From contig NZ_JAAAWO010000001.1 in NCBI RefSeq assembly GCF_010500895.1, forward strand, positions 186,001 to 250,000: 64,000 nucleotides of DNA, written 5' to 3'. The translations under genes and the position numbers were made by a program. This DNA is from Alteromonas genovensis (lineage in GTDB: Bacteria; Pseudomonadota; Gammaproteobacteria; Enterobacterales; Alteromonadaceae). The stretch's first letter is position 1, and each line of letters begins with the position of its first letter. The notes under the pieces are model-generated. The model was not told the DNA's origin and did not search any database. It saw only the letters and a list, made by a program, of their open reading frames with translations. Shown here in pieces: positions 48,158 to 57,257 of the stretch.

Positions 48158-50296
48158 CTACCTCGTTACTTCTTCAGGCCATTGAATACTAGCGATATTG
48201 TTAAATGATGTTGCTATTCTTGAACTTGGAAAATCGAACTTACAGTCTAAGGGCGTTCGATTGGCGTCTGTCGTGTGATACGTTTCAATTAGCCCTATCC
48301 ACCCATTTCTACCAGAAAGTTTAGCGGCATACAGGGCATAATCAACGACCGCAAACGTTCGTTGCCACGCCTTATCAAAATGTGAAATTTCGTTGGGTGG
48401 AAGTAGTGAAAATCCAATACTGCAGGTAACTTTAACCGTTTTGTCATCGCCGATATTAAATACATTGCTTGCCACCGTTGCTCGGCAACGCTCTGCTAAT
48501 TCAGGAAGCTCCTCTCGCGAGGAATGGCGGCACACTACAAGAAACTCTTCCCCGCCCCAGCGGATAATTAAATCGGTATGCCTAAACACCTCTTTAAGTA
48601 CAGATGAAAAACCTTCAAGCACCTTATCGCCTGCTAAATGTCCATAATCATCATTAATACTTTTAAAGTGGTCTATATCAATGAGTAAACACAGAAGATC
48701 CCGCTTCTTTGACGGCGTAGATATATTGTCAATTTCAATCTGACTGCGTTTAATCTCTGAAGGTAGTTGAGATTCCAAGTAATGTCGGTTGTATAACCCC
48801 GTGAGTGGGTCGCGTAAGCTGACATGCTCTAAGGTTTTGTAGGCTTGCTCTAATTCACTATTCTTCTCTTGTAAGGTTTCAGTTTGCTGCCTAACTTCAC
48901 GGCGTAAAATAATGGTTTGTTGGCGCTGCTTAAACCTGCTCCACATTAAAAAGAGCATGAGTAACACCGCGACAGATGCACTCCAAAAAAGGGTGTTTTT
49001 TAGCTTTTCCCGCTCCGCTTTTGCAATAACAAGCTGTTTGGACTCTTCTAATTTTTCAAGCTCTCCTGACTGCCTAACAAGTTCAATTTCCGCTTGAAGC
49101 CCTTTTACAGCATTCTGGGTTTCGGAATTAAGAAGCGCCTCGCGAAGTTCTTGAACCACCGACTGTATGTCCAATGCTTTCTCGAAATCGCCAAGGCTAA
49201 CATTGGCGCTTAGCTGAATAGCTAAAAAGCGTAATTGGTCTCGCAAGTTCCCATGTTTTCGAGCGTCAACGGTTCCTGCGCGCGCATAGATGAGCGCTCG
49301 GTCAAACTTTTGTTCTCGCATATAGCCCTGAGCAAGCGCTAAGCGCACATCATTGACTAAACCAATTTGTCCTGATTCCAACGCAAAACTCATTGCCTCT
49401 TGCAACAAAGCAGTGCCTTTGACTGTGTCTCCGGTTTCTAACAGCGCTTTGCCCATTAACATCTTTGCCTCGAAAATGGCGCCAACATCATTGGTCGATA
49501 AAAGAAGATCAAGCCCATCAGTAATTGATTGCAGCGCGTCTTCTTTCTCGTTGTCTTTAAGCTGAAGACTTCCCATTTTGCTTTTTATCATTCCCAATAA
49601 GCGTTTATTTTCTACATTTGCGCTTAAGTTAGAAACAGCAGAATAGGCATCGTCATAATACGTAAAGGCGAGGGTAGTGTGGCCTAGTAAAGCGTAAATA
49701 TCCCCGATATGAGACAAGCAAAGACTTGAATAAGTCACGTTGTCGTTGTCGCGAAACACTGCCAAAGCGAGCTTCAAAGGCTCCAAAGCGAGCTCTAATT
49801 TATCTTGCTCTTTATATACAACGCCCAACTCTAAATGTACTTCTGCTTTAAGCTGTCTGTCATTTCTCATTTCGGCAATCGAAAGGGCACGACGTAAATA
49901 GTCTTCTGCAGATACGTAATTTGAGAGGTGCCGTTCAGCGCTGGCTAGGTGCAGAAGTGAACGAGCTACGTTGAGTAATTGGCCTTCACGTGTATACGTT
50001 TCAAGTGCTGCGTCTAATACTGCTTTGGAAGCTTTGAATCGTGAGTAGGCTTGAAGCAGCTTTCCCAACGGTAGGTAGTCTGACGGTGCATTATCTTTTT
50101 GAAGCGCTCTTTCTATAAAAAGCAGCGCTTGTCTGTCAGCATCTGCATATCTTTTCGCTTCTAGAAGTCCGCCGATAACGTTGAGTTCATTGACTTCGTT
50201 TTTTTCATTACTTTGTGCAAACGATGGTACGACGAAGATACTGCTTAATAAAAGAGAAAGAACAAGCGAGTGAATAAGCTTGAAGCTGTAAATCAC
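48158..50296 (-). CDS. Diguanylate cyclase with periplasmic TPR sensor
   Basis: Membrane protein of 712 residues. A signal peptide (to about 27), TPR-like helical repeats from about 80 to 390 that should lie in the periplasm, a membrane helix at about 436-453, a coiled coil to 490 and a GGDEF domain. The active site is GGEEF at 581-585, and the inhibitory I-site RxxD (RHTD, 572-575) is spaced correctly, so the enzyme should make cyclic di-GMP and be product inhibited. The ligand of the TPR part is unknown. It is followed by the GFA-like gene. Confidence 0.92.
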   Translation of the reverse strand: MIYSFKLIHSLVLSLLLSSIFVVPSFAQSNEKNEVNELNVIGGLLEAKRYADADRQALLFIERALQKDNAPSDYLPLGKLLQAYSRFKASKAVLDAALETYTREGQLLNVARSLLHLASAERHLSNYVSAEDYLRRALSIAEMRNDRQLKAEVHLELGVVYKEQDKLELALEPLKLALAVFRDNDNVTYSSLCLSHIGDIYALLGHTTLAFTYYDDAYSAVSNLSANVENKRLLGMIKSKMGSLQLKDNEKEDALQSITDGLDLLLSTNDVGAIFEAKMLMGKALLETGDTVKGTALLQEAMSFALESGQIGLVNDVRLALAQGYMREQKFDRALIYARAGTVDARKHGNLRDQLRFLAIQLSANVSLGDFEKALDIQSVVQELREALLNSETQNAVKGLQAEIELVRQSGELEKLEESKQLVIAKAEREKLKNTLFWSASVAVLLMLFLMWSRFKQRQQTIILRREVRQQTETLQEKNSELEQAYKTLEHVSLRDPLTGLYNRHYLESQLPSEIKRSQIEIDNISTPSKKRDLLCLLIDIDHFKSINDDYGHLAGDKVLEGFSSVLKEVFRHTDLIIRWGGEEFLVVCRHSSREELPELAERCRATVASNVFNIGDDKTVKVTCSIGFSLLPPNEISHFDKAWQRTFAVVDYALYAAKLSGRNGWIGLIETYHTTDANRTPLDCKFDFPSSRIATSFNNIASIQWPEEVTR

Positions 50297-50596
50297 GTTC
50301 TTCCTCCTGAGTTGCGTGATAAGATTTTTAATAATAACTCTTTAGCTGATAGCTTTTTAGATATAGCGTTTTAGGTGTCGCTTTATAGGCTCTTTTTTTG
50401 AGCGCTCCTTGTTCTCGGAGCGCTAGGTAGCGAGAGCCGCCACGATGGCACTGATATGCTGCCATCATGCATAGACCGTAAACGGTTTTTCAATAACGTC
50501 TAGAAAGGCAGTTATACCTTAGTATAAATGATTAAACGAACTGAGCCTAAATAAAGCTCAGTGTTTTATTATCTTTATACAATGTAGTTCTATAAA
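50297..50596. other. Intergenic region between the ParA pair and the GGDEF gene
   Basis: 300 bases without a gene. It holds an 8-bp perfect hairpin AGCGCTCC/GGAGCGCT at 50401-50424 and an ACTGAGC/GCTCAGT stem at 50540-50562 that may end the parA operon. The GGDEF promoter must lie toward 50300. Confidence 0.4.
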
Positions 50597-50965
50597 TTAG
50601 CGCTTTCTAAATTGACGTTTGGAAAATTCAGCTGATATCCATTCTCTTATTATTGCTGATTTCGCCATACCGCTATCTTGTGAGAGTAGTGAAAGCTGCG
50701 TAATACACTCGGGTGTAAGCGTGAAGGTTGCATGGCGCATGCCTTTTTGCTGCTTCTGAGTGGCATTACACTTAACCGCTTTCAGACACGGTTTTACTCG
50801 AGTATCTTTTGGTTTTTGGTTCGAGTCTGCCAGCGTTTCCAATGGCGTTTCTTGTTGTAATCCCTTACCCGCTGCGTAAGATATCGCATCGTCAATAAAC
50901 GAATCGACAGAGTGAAGCGTGGCTTTAGCTGACGGCTTCGACTTTTTGAGGCTGAGTAAACTCAT
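50597..50965 (-). CDS. Ribbon-helix-helix-like protein next to ParA
   Basis: Protein of 122 residues. The N-terminal 75 residues are polar and probably disordered. The C-terminal part (HATFTLTPECITQLSLLSQDSGMAKSAIIREWISAEF, about 78-115) looks like a ribbon-helix-helix DNA-binding fold as in CopG, ParG and Arc. The start overlaps the ParA gene by 41 bases, so the pair is coupled. By analogy with plasmid ParA/ParG systems it could be a centromere-binding partner. No plasmid gene is near. Confidence 0.65.
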   Translation of the reverse strand: MSLLSLKKSKPSAKATLHSVDSFIDDAISYAAGKGLQQETPLETLADSNQKPKDTRVKPCLKAVKCNATQKQQKGMRHATFTLTPECITQLSLLSQDSGMAKSAIIREWISAEFSKRQFRKR

Positions 50966-51620
50966 GCGAATCCTCCACTTTTCCCGCTAATAGCTCTTCA
51001 AACAAAGTTCTTATCTCGTGCGACGCTTTACCCTCTGGCTCGCTCTCTATGACTGATTGTCCTGATTCTTCTGAATCATCATACATATTGCGGCTGAAGG
51101 TAACAGCGTTAAGCACCGGAATACCAAAAGAACGGCACACTTCTTTCGCTTCTAAAATTCGTCCTGCAAGGCTAGGTAGAGAAGGGCACTGCGTTACAAC
51201 AAATGCAGCATTCATCTTTGGATTTACCATCTTACACGTTGACAGTATATCTTCCATGTGAGGAACGGTTTTTAAGTCTCTACGTTTAGGGCGAAGAGGA
51301 ATAAGAATATGATCGGCCACTGCCATAGAAGAGCGAAGTGCAAGGTTGTCTTGCCCACCGCAGTCTATTACGACGTAATCGTAATACTGACGAAGGTTCA
51401 AAAGTTCGTTACGTATTTTTCCGTATAACTGAACGCAATTTATTTCAGCAAGTCTCGGGTTGGCTTTTCTCTCTTGGATCCAATCCGATGTGGTTCGTTG
51501 AGGGTCACAGTCGACCATTAGCACATTTGCTCCTTTTTCGGTACGCAAATACACTGCTATGTTCTGGGCTAAGCAACTTTTACCGCTTCCGCCTTTTTCA
51601 CCACCGACTAGAATAATCAT
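50925..51620 (-). CDS. ParA family ATPase
   Basis: MinD/ParA-type ATPase of 231 residues from the start MIILVGGEKGGSGKS. The deviant Walker A KGGSGKS keeps both lysines (K9, K14); DCDPQRTTSDW and VVIDCGGQD (Walker B region) follow. It is shorter than chromosomal Soj/ParA and lacks the N-terminal helix-turn-helix of type Ia, so it is a type Ib-like ParA as found on plasmids or used to place cell-pole structures. The partner is the overlapping RHH-like gene. No parB or replication gene is nearby. Confidence 0.88.
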   Translation of the reverse strand: MIILVGGEKGGSGKSCLAQNIAVYLRTEKGANVLMVDCDPQRTTSDWIQERKANPRLAEINCVQLYGKIRNELLNLRQYYDYVVIDCGGQDNLALRSSMAVADHILIPLRPKRRDLKTVPHMEDILSTCKMVNPKMNAAFVVTQCPSLPSLAGRILEAKEVCRSFGIPVLNAVTFSRNMYDDSEESGQSVIESEPEGKASHEIRTLFEELLAGKVEDSHEFTQPQKVEAVS

Positions 51621-52094
51621 GGTACAAACCCTCAAGTAAACCTTTAATAAATCGTTGTGCTACCAACATGAACCACGCATTGAACGTGCGGCGTCGGTAA
51701 CCTATGACACAAAGCATAGAAACACTTGGGTGAATCTTCAGCATCAAAAACGATATTAACGAATGTAGTTAAATACCTAATAATGATTAAGTGACTGTTG
51801 TTATGGCATAATCGCCCTGCGATGCAGTTTATAAAGCATGCCGCAGTATATAAAGGGCATCTATTGATTTGTGATCTAACACAAACTAGTCTTGTCACAC
51901 GGTGTTTTTATTTGTCGTGTGCTTTAGATGCAGAATCACTGCACCTTTAATGTGTGTCGCGAATCTGCGCACAAACAATATGTGCCGAGAGTGTGCGCTG
52001 CACGCACGTAGAGTGAACAATATGCACGCAGCAAAATATATGCAGCAAAGATAAGCATCCTCCATTTAATAGTAACTTTAACAGTGAGAGAAAT
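51621..52094. promoter_or_regulatory. Divergent region of parA and the Prx-Grx gene, with GTGCGC repeats
   Basis: 474 bases without a gene. Toward the Prx-Grx start there is a dense cluster: GCGCACA/TGTGCGC inverted repeat (51967-51973, 51992-51998) and two AACAATATG direct repeats (51974-51982, 52016-52024) 42 bases apart, four helical turns. These probably are regulator sites; the factor is unknown. Confidence 0.45.
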
Positions 52095-52835
52095 ATGTCA
52101 GAGAGTCGTTTCACATCCAAAGAAGGCCAAAAAGTACCAAGCGTAACGTTTCAGTGTAGAGAAGGTGAGTCGTGGGTAACGAAAACGACGGAAGACATCT
52201 TTGCTAAAAAGAACGTTGTCGTGTTTTCTTTACCGGGTGCCTTCACGCCAACGTGCTCATCTACACACCTACCTCGTTTTAACGCCCTTGCGAAAAAATT
52301 CGCCAAGCACGGTATCGACGACATTGTGTGCATGTCAGTGAATGACACCTTTGTTATGAATGCGTGGTCTGCCGACCAAGAGGCAGAAAACATTACCGTT
52401 ATACCAGATGGAAACGGTGAGTTTACTGATGGAATGGGCATGCTAGTAGACAAAGCTGACTTAGGTTTTGGTAAACGCAGCTGGCGCTATTCTATGCTAG
52501 TGAAAGACGGTGTGGTAGATAAAATGTTTATCGAACCAGATGTGCCGGGCGACCCATTTGAAGTATCAGATGCCGATACTATGTTGTCTTATATTGCACC
52601 TGAAGAAGTCACCAATGCACCGGTTGCACTCATTACTAAGCCTGGTTGCCCTTTCTGTACGAAAGCTAAAGCACTTCTTACCGAAAAAGGGTACGACTAT
52701 GAAGAACTAGTGCTAGGGAAAGATGCTACGTTAACCAGCCTTTCAGCCATTAGCGGAAGAGAAACCGTACCTCAAGTGTTTATCGGTGGTAAGCACATTG
52801 GTGGTTCTGATGACTTAGAAGCCTACTTTAGCTAA
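52095..52835 (+). CDS. Peroxiredoxin-glutaredoxin fusion protein
   Basis: Hybrid thiol peroxidase of 246 residues that reduces peroxides with glutathione. The N-terminal Prx5 domain has the peroxidatic C54 ([14 protein letters not shown]). The C-terminal glutaredoxin domain (about 172-246) has the dithiol site C185-P-F-C188 and the GSH-binding [14 protein letters not shown] loop. Such fusions (PGdx) occur in Haemophilus, Vibrio and others. It is monocistronic, downstream of a repeat-rich promoter region. Confidence 0.95.
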   Translation: MSESRFTSKEGQKVPSVTFQCREGESWVTKTTEDIFAKKNVVVFSLPGAFTPTCSSTHLPRFNALAKKFAKHGIDDIVCMSVNDTFVMNAWSADQEAENITVIPDGNGEFTDGMGMLVDKADLGFGKRSWRYSMLVKDGVVDKMFIEPDVPGDPFEVSDADTMLSYIAPEEVTNAPVALITKPGCPFCTKAKALLTEKGYDYEELVLGKDATLTSLSAISGRETVPQVFIGGKHIGGSDDLEAYFS

Positions 52836-52957
52836 AGAGGTTGTTGTAAGCTAAAGCTAATGTGAACAACAATTAGCGGGGTCGTGACAACATGGCCCCG
52901 TTTTTTATTGTCATTTATTAACCGCCGTTTTTTTGAGTTTTTCCGTGGAGATTTAAG

Positions 52958-54073
52958 GTGTCGTCAAAATTAGGTTTCAAACTACTTTCTGCACTCATAT
53001 TGTCGTTGATGTCGATGTTAGCTGGGGCTAAAGAAGCCAATGAGCGCTTTAAAGGATTCTACGAGAGCGAGTGGGGACAGACACAAACGTGCCGCGAAAC
53101 GGCGTTAAATAAGTTTGGCGTTTGCAGCAACGTTTTGCGAAATGAAGGAAATGCGCCTTTTATTTTGCACAACAAAAATAGCGAAAAAGTTGCAGTGCTC
53201 GTGCATGGTTTAAGCGACTCTCCTTTTTTCATGCGTGCAATAGCACAAGTATTGTTTGAGGAAGGTTTTTCAGTTGTAGTGCCGCTGTTACCGGGGCACG
53301 GCTTACGAGAAGCCGATGACGATATGTCGGATTGGGACCTTGCAGAGCGCTGGCAAGCCCACGTAGACGATGTCATTTCATTAGCGGGCACTATGGGTGA
53401 CACCCTTGTAGTCGGCGGATTTTCTACGGGTGGGGCGTTGGCCGTCGATAACTATCTTACCAAGGAAAACAATATTGATGGGCTCATGCTGTTTTCGGGG
53501 GCGTTAGCGTTGTCTGATAACGCAGAAGGCATGTCTCGAATTTGGGGTATTAAACTCCTCGCCAAGATTGTTGATGGCACTTACGAGACTCATGGTCCCA
53601 ATCCTTATAAGTACCCTAACGTGGCTGGTTTTGCTGGTTTGGAGCTAATGGATATCATTAATGATATTCGCGACGTGATGGATGCTTCCAATAACGCTGA
53701 AGATAGCTTTGATGGCAGTACTTTTGAAAAAAACAGCGCTGAAAAAAGCAGCTCTGATAAAAACAGCTCTGGCGCAAAGAAGCACATAGACATCCCTGTA
53801 TTTGCTGCTCACTCTCAGGCGGATTCAACAACGCCAATTTACGGGGTTGAAAACCTGATAGCGCAAAGTAAAGGTATCAACACCTTTTTCGTGATTGATG
53901 AATCATACAAGCTTTGTCATGCCGACTTAGTCGTTAACGCTGCGCTACTTGCCAAAATGGACTTTAATGCAAACATGGTCAATCAACAGGAAGAATGCGC
54001 TATTCCAAAAGCAAACCCGTTGTTCCCTACCATGAAACTGATGTTAGTTGATTACCTGACTAACTTTAAGTAA
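52958..54073 (+). CDS. Exported alpha/beta hydrolase
   Basis: Protein of 371 residues from a GTG start, with a signal peptide (MSSKLGFKLLSALILSLMSMLAGA). Alpha/beta fold: oxyanion region VLVHGLSDSPFFMRA, nucleophile S156 (GGFSTGGALAV), acid near AHSQADSTTP and a possible histidine in CHADLVV. A polar Ser/Lys/Asp-rich linker (about 246-270, SFDGSTFEKNSAEKSSSDKN) interrupts the fold between the lid and the acid. Likely a periplasmic esterase or lipase; substrate unknown. Confidence 0.85.
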   Translation: MSSKLGFKLLSALILSLMSMLAGAKEANERFKGFYESEWGQTQTCRETALNKFGVCSNVLRNEGNAPFILHNKNSEKVAVLVHGLSDSPFFMRAIAQVLFEEGFSVVVPLLPGHGLREADDDMSDWDLAERWQAHVDDVISLAGTMGDTLVVGGFSTGGALAVDNYLTKENNIDGLMLFSGALALSDNAEGMSRIWGIKLLAKIVDGTYETHGPNPYKYPNVAGFAGLELMDIINDIRDVMDASNNAEDSFDGSTFEKNSAEKSSSDKNSSGAKKHIDIPVFAAHSQADSTTPIYGVENLIAQSKGINTFFVIDESYKLCHADLVVNAALLAKMDFNANMVNQQEECAIPKANPLFPTMKLMLVDYLTNFK

Positions 54074-54245
54074 GGCAGGTTTAAGCAAGGCAAGTCTAAG
54101 TAAAGCATACTCGGTTTAATCGTTACGTTGGGCGTCAGTGGTATGCGTCTATGAGGCATATGCCAGTGAAGCCGTTTTAAACTGAGGTGTGGATTGCAAG
54201 CTGACCACACTATGATTCAATAGACAATAGCAGCAAGCAAAAGAC

Positions 54246-54287
54246 AAAAAAGGGGCGTTTTCTGTACAGAAAACGCCCCTTTTTTTA
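54246..54287. terminator. Bidirectional terminator between the hydrolase and dipeptidase genes
   Basis: A perfect 30-base palindrome (AGGGGCGTTTTCTG and its complement, 14 bp each side of TA) with A-run before and T-run after, between convergent genes. Confidence 0.88.
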
Positions 54288-54348
54288 ATATTTTAGATTA
54301 CATAAGACTCGGTGAGCAACAGTTGCAGCCGTCTTTAATAAACGTGTT

Positions 54349-55635
54349 TTAATGTGTTTCTGCGTAGTCTTCTACCTGTTGCCACACACGCAGTAAATTG
54401 CCACTCAATATCTTCTCAATATCGGCTCGGCTGTAGTCTCTGTCTAACAGGCCTTGCACTAAGTTTGGAAAACTCGACACGTCCTTAAGGCCTATTGGTA
54501 ATGAGTCGCCAACGCCGTCATAGTCTGAGCCAATGCCTACGTGGTCAACGCCAATTAACTTAACTACGTGATCAATATGGTCCAACACTTCGTCAAGGGT
54601 AGAGTATGGATAAGGCACTTTTTTGCGATACTGTGCTTCAAAATCTTCGAGCTTAGGACTGTCTTCGCCTTCAGCTTTTATCAGCGCTTTTCGCGCGTTA
54701 GTGAGTCCAGTGCGCCATTGACCCGCTTCTTTAGAAACAAAGCTTGAGCCAAAGTTAATCATGATCACGCCACCATTGTCGCCCAGCTTTTTTATCATGT
54801 CATCGTTCATGTTGCGCTCAAACCCTGGAGTAAAACGGCGCAGCGAAGAGTGTGATGCAATAACGGGAACGTGAGTAAGCTCAACCACCTGATAGAAGGC
54901 ATCATCAGATACATGAGAAATATCCAGCATAATGCCAATGTTGTTCATTTCGCTAACCAACTGCTTCCCAAACGGGCTCAGCCCTTTCCACTGTCGACGC
55001 AGGTCATAGGATGAATCTGAAATATGATTAGACTGGCTGTGAGCAAGGGTTATATAGCGAATGCCGCGCTCGTGAAAGTCTTTTAGGTTATCTAAGTTAC
55101 CCTGAATAGGTGAGCCATTTTCCATTCCAAGTGGAAGTGAAATAATGCCTTTTTTAAAATGTGCTTTTACGTCGCTTGGGCTTTTGGCAATGGCAAACTT
55201 ATCGGGCGCTCTCGCCACAATGGCCTCTACAGAGTCGATAAGCAGATGTGCCAGTTGGGTTGATTCGGGCGAGTTATCCAAACTTGCTGGAACATAAATA
55301 CTCATAAAGGGAGCGTTTAACCCTCCTTTTACCGCCCGAGGATAGTCAAAGTCACCATCGTCGGTGGCTTTTGTCACATCAACCCACTGGTTTTTAACCC
55401 GATAGGGAACATCAATATGGCCATCGACAATAATGGTTTCCTTGGCAATGCTCACCGCTTTATCTGAAGCACTGTATGATTTAGAAACTGTAGAGCTATT
55501 GTCCTGTGCCTGGTCTTGCGACAATGGTACAAAAGCGAGTGCGCTAGCTGACAATACGCTGGCGGTAAAAAATGCGGTGATAGCCAGTGCACACTTACTC
55601 TTTACAAAGTGTGTTGTTGGTAGACGCCCCTTCAT
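54349..55635 (-). CDS. Exported M19 family membrane dipeptidase
   Basis: Metal-dependent dipeptidase of 428 residues (renal dipeptidase family). A signal peptide of about 34 residues precedes the barrel. First zinc ligands in VDGHIDVPYRV, the GMENGSPIQGNL glutamate region, VIASHSSLRRFTPGFERNMNDDMI, and VGIGSDYDGVGDSLPIGLKDV. All are intact, so it should cleave dipeptides in the periplasm. It is monocistronic. Confidence 0.93.
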   Translation of the reverse strand: MKGRLPTTHFVKSKCALAITAFFTASVLSASALAFVPLSQDQAQDNSSTVSKSYSASDKAVSIAKETIIVDGHIDVPYRVKNQWVDVTKATDDGDFDYPRAVKGGLNAPFMSIYVPASLDNSPESTQLAHLLIDSVEAIVARAPDKFAIAKSPSDVKAHFKKGIISLPLGMENGSPIQGNLDNLKDFHERGIRYITLAHSQSNHISDSSYDLRRQWKGLSPFGKQLVSEMNNIGIMLDISHVSDDAFYQVVELTHVPVIASHSSLRRFTPGFERNMNDDMIKKLGDNGGVIMINFGSSFVSKEAGQWRTGLTNARKALIKAEGEDSPKLEDFEAQYRKKVPYPYSTLDEVLDHIDHVVKLIGVDHVGIGSDYDGVGDSLPIGLKDVSSFPNLVQGLLDRDYSRADIEKILSGNLLRVWQQVEDYAETH

Positions 55636-56288
55636 TGTTTTATTCCTTATTTGTTATTTTCATTACTTATGGATCTTAAGGTGTAGATAAAAGCCCTTGT
55701 CTTAGAGCTTTTAAACCAAAGCTTAGTAGATACTATGAGCCTAATGCATATTTTGGTGGGCTACAACGACTGCTTTTCTATCGCTTATTATCGCAGTTTT
55801 TAAAGGGGGTATTAGGGCCTGTTCACTACCTGCCTTTCGACTATTAGGCCTATTGGGCTAGGTTTTCACCTCAATTGCTCATTTTTAAAGCGGTCGGGCG
55901 TATTTACCTCAAGTTTACATTGCAATAAAAATTTAAAACTTGTTATTGTGAAGCCTGCGTGACTTCATTGCGCGAATACGGGATACTTCATGGCGTTATT
56001 TTCGGGAGAATCCCTGGGCGTGTTGACCGCTGCCCGAAGGGGTCGTTATGGAAGCATTTTACTCTTTGTCACAGTCCTTTGATCTAGCTCACTAGGCCTA
56101 CAGGACTGTTTCGCGATCAAAATGCTTCCATTTAGACCAAAATCTGTACATCAGAGGTCAGCACGCCCTAGCGCTCGTCCGATGGGTGATGACGACATAT
56201 CACCTGAACGGCAAAACTACATTTTTTGTGGCTCCGCACTTATCAAAACAAAAGCAGGGGCCACCGTTAACAAGTATGAGAAATAAAT
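55636..56288. other. Long non-coding region before sapC
   Basis: 653 bases without a credible ORF. From 55982 on it is full of inverted repeats: GGGAT/ATCCC (about 55980-56014), the 153-bp MITE-like element (56016-56168), GGTGAT/ATCACC (about 56185-56204) and GTGGCTCC/GGGGCCAC (56228-56264). The dipeptidase promoter must be near 55640-55700 and the sapC promoter near its start. Confidence 0.5.
56016..56168. mobile_element. Candidate MITE or structured repeat with 17-bp inverted ends
   Basis: Ends match as inverted repeats at 15 of 17 positions (left GGGCGTGTTGACCGCTG, right complement GGGCGTGCTGACCTCTG). Inside, ATGGAAGCATTTT (56048-56060) pairs exactly with 56119-56131 and ACAGTCCT pairs with AGGACTGT. 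There is no transposase and no clear target duplication. It could equally be a structured RNA. Confidence 0.5.
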
Positions 56289-57065
56289 ATGGCTATTAAT
56301 TTTGTACCGCTAGATAAAGAAAAGCATAAAGACCTGAAGGTTGCGGTAAATTCATCTTTCAGCTTCGCAAAAAATACTCACCTTGCTGCGGCAACAATTC
56401 GTGAGTTTGCACAACTTGCGGCAACTATGCCTCTAGTGTTCATCGAAGATCCAACATCAAAGCGTCACCACGTAGTCACTATGCTAGGTATGGAACAAGG
56501 TCAAAACTTGTTTTTAACTGGCGACTCGTGGAAAGGCCCTCATGTTCCAATGAACATTCTTCGTTACCCGTTTGACGTTCGTCCTGACGGCGACAAACTA
56601 GGTGTATACATCGACGAGAACAGTGACCTAGTGTCAACGGGTGAAGGTCAAGCATTGTTCACTGATGCTGGCGAGCCAAGCGAGTTCCTAGACGGTCGTC
56701 AGAAGTTCTTAGCAGACCTTGCTAACAGCGAAATGCTAACACAGCGTTTTGTTGCTAAAGTGGTTGAGCTAGACCTTCTTGATCAAATCCAAATTCGTCT
56801 AACTTACCAAGACGGTAAGCAACGCAACGTAACTGGCATGATGAGCATCAACGAGAAGAAGTTACTTGAGCTTCCTGAAGAGCAAGTACTTGAGCTACAT
56901 AAAGCGGGCTTCTTAGGTGCAATCTACGCGGTAATGATGTCTGTAGGTCAACTAAACCGTTTGGTTGAGCTTTCTAACGACACAGAAAACCCAATTCGCA
57001 ACATGCAGCTTTCAGCCGTTCAGCCTGAAGAGCAACAAGCAAGCGAAGAAGCACCAAGCGAATAA
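56289..57065 (+). CDS. SapC family protein
   Basis: Protein of 258 residues of the SapC family (named from Campylobacter S-layer-type proteins), common in marine gammaproteobacteria, often near tryptophan-halogenase-like and TonB receptor genes. It starts FVPLDKEKHKDLKVA and contains the typical RYPFDVRPDGDKLGVYIDENSDLVS segment. There is no signal peptide, so it is cytoplasmic unless exported otherwise. Codon use is biased toward common codons, suggesting high expression. Function unknown. It has its own terminator. Confidence 0.88.
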   Translation: MAINFVPLDKEKHKDLKVAVNSSFSFAKNTHLAAATIREFAQLAATMPLVFIEDPTSKRHHVVTMLGMEQGQNLFLTGDSWKGPHVPMNILRYPFDVRPDGDKLGVYIDENSDLVSTGEGQALFTDAGEPSEFLDGRQKFLADLANSEMLTQRFVAKVVELDLLDQIQIRLTYQDGKQRNVTGMMSINEKKLLELPEEQVLELHKAGFLGAIYAVMMSVGQLNRLVELSNDTENPIRNMQLSAVQPEEQQASEEAPSE

Positions 57066-57102
57066 TAGATTTAATAATAGGCTACACGGCCTAGCGTATT
57101 TT

Positions 57103-57131
57103 AAAGCCCCGCTTTTTTGCGGGGCTTTTTG
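57103..57131. terminator. Terminator of sapC (bidirectional shape)
   Basis: A stem AAGCCCCGC / GCGGGGCTT with TTTTTT loop, followed by a T-run. In the minus direction it would also stop the SOS-box micro-ORF transcript. Confidence 0.85.
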
Positions 57132-57174
57132 TATCTCACACAAATCCACGGTTAGCGACACTATTTACTGCAGT

Positions 57175-57243
57175 TCATCGATTAATTTTTAAAGGCTTAA
57201 TTTCTTTTCCCAATATTTTTCTCTTTTTTACATGCCTAATCAT
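57175..57243 (-). CDS. Candidate SOS-controlled micro-ORF, 22 residues, basic
   Basis: ATG at 57243 with AGAGGA 5 bases upstream, stop TGA at 57175. The peptide starts MIRHVKKRKILGKEIKPLK and ends INR; it has six Lys and three Arg against one Glu. A near-consensus LexA box begins 15 bases upstream. No homolog is known to me. Translation is inferred only from the ribosome site and position; it may be a chance ORF. Confidence 0.35.
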   Translation of the reverse strand: MIRHVKKRKILGKEIKPLKINR

Positions 57244-57257
57244 ACACTTCCTCTTAG

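Noticed and set aside
50401..50424. AGCGCTCC hairpin as a terminator
   Set aside because: The T-run is on the wrong side for transcription in either direction, so terminator function is not supported.
55960..56210. Known structured RNAs (6S, RNase P RNA, tmRNA, 4.5S) in the long gap before sapC
   Set aside because: None of the conserved sequence blocks of these RNAs is present; only the inverted-repeat architecture remains, which is reported as a MITE-like element.
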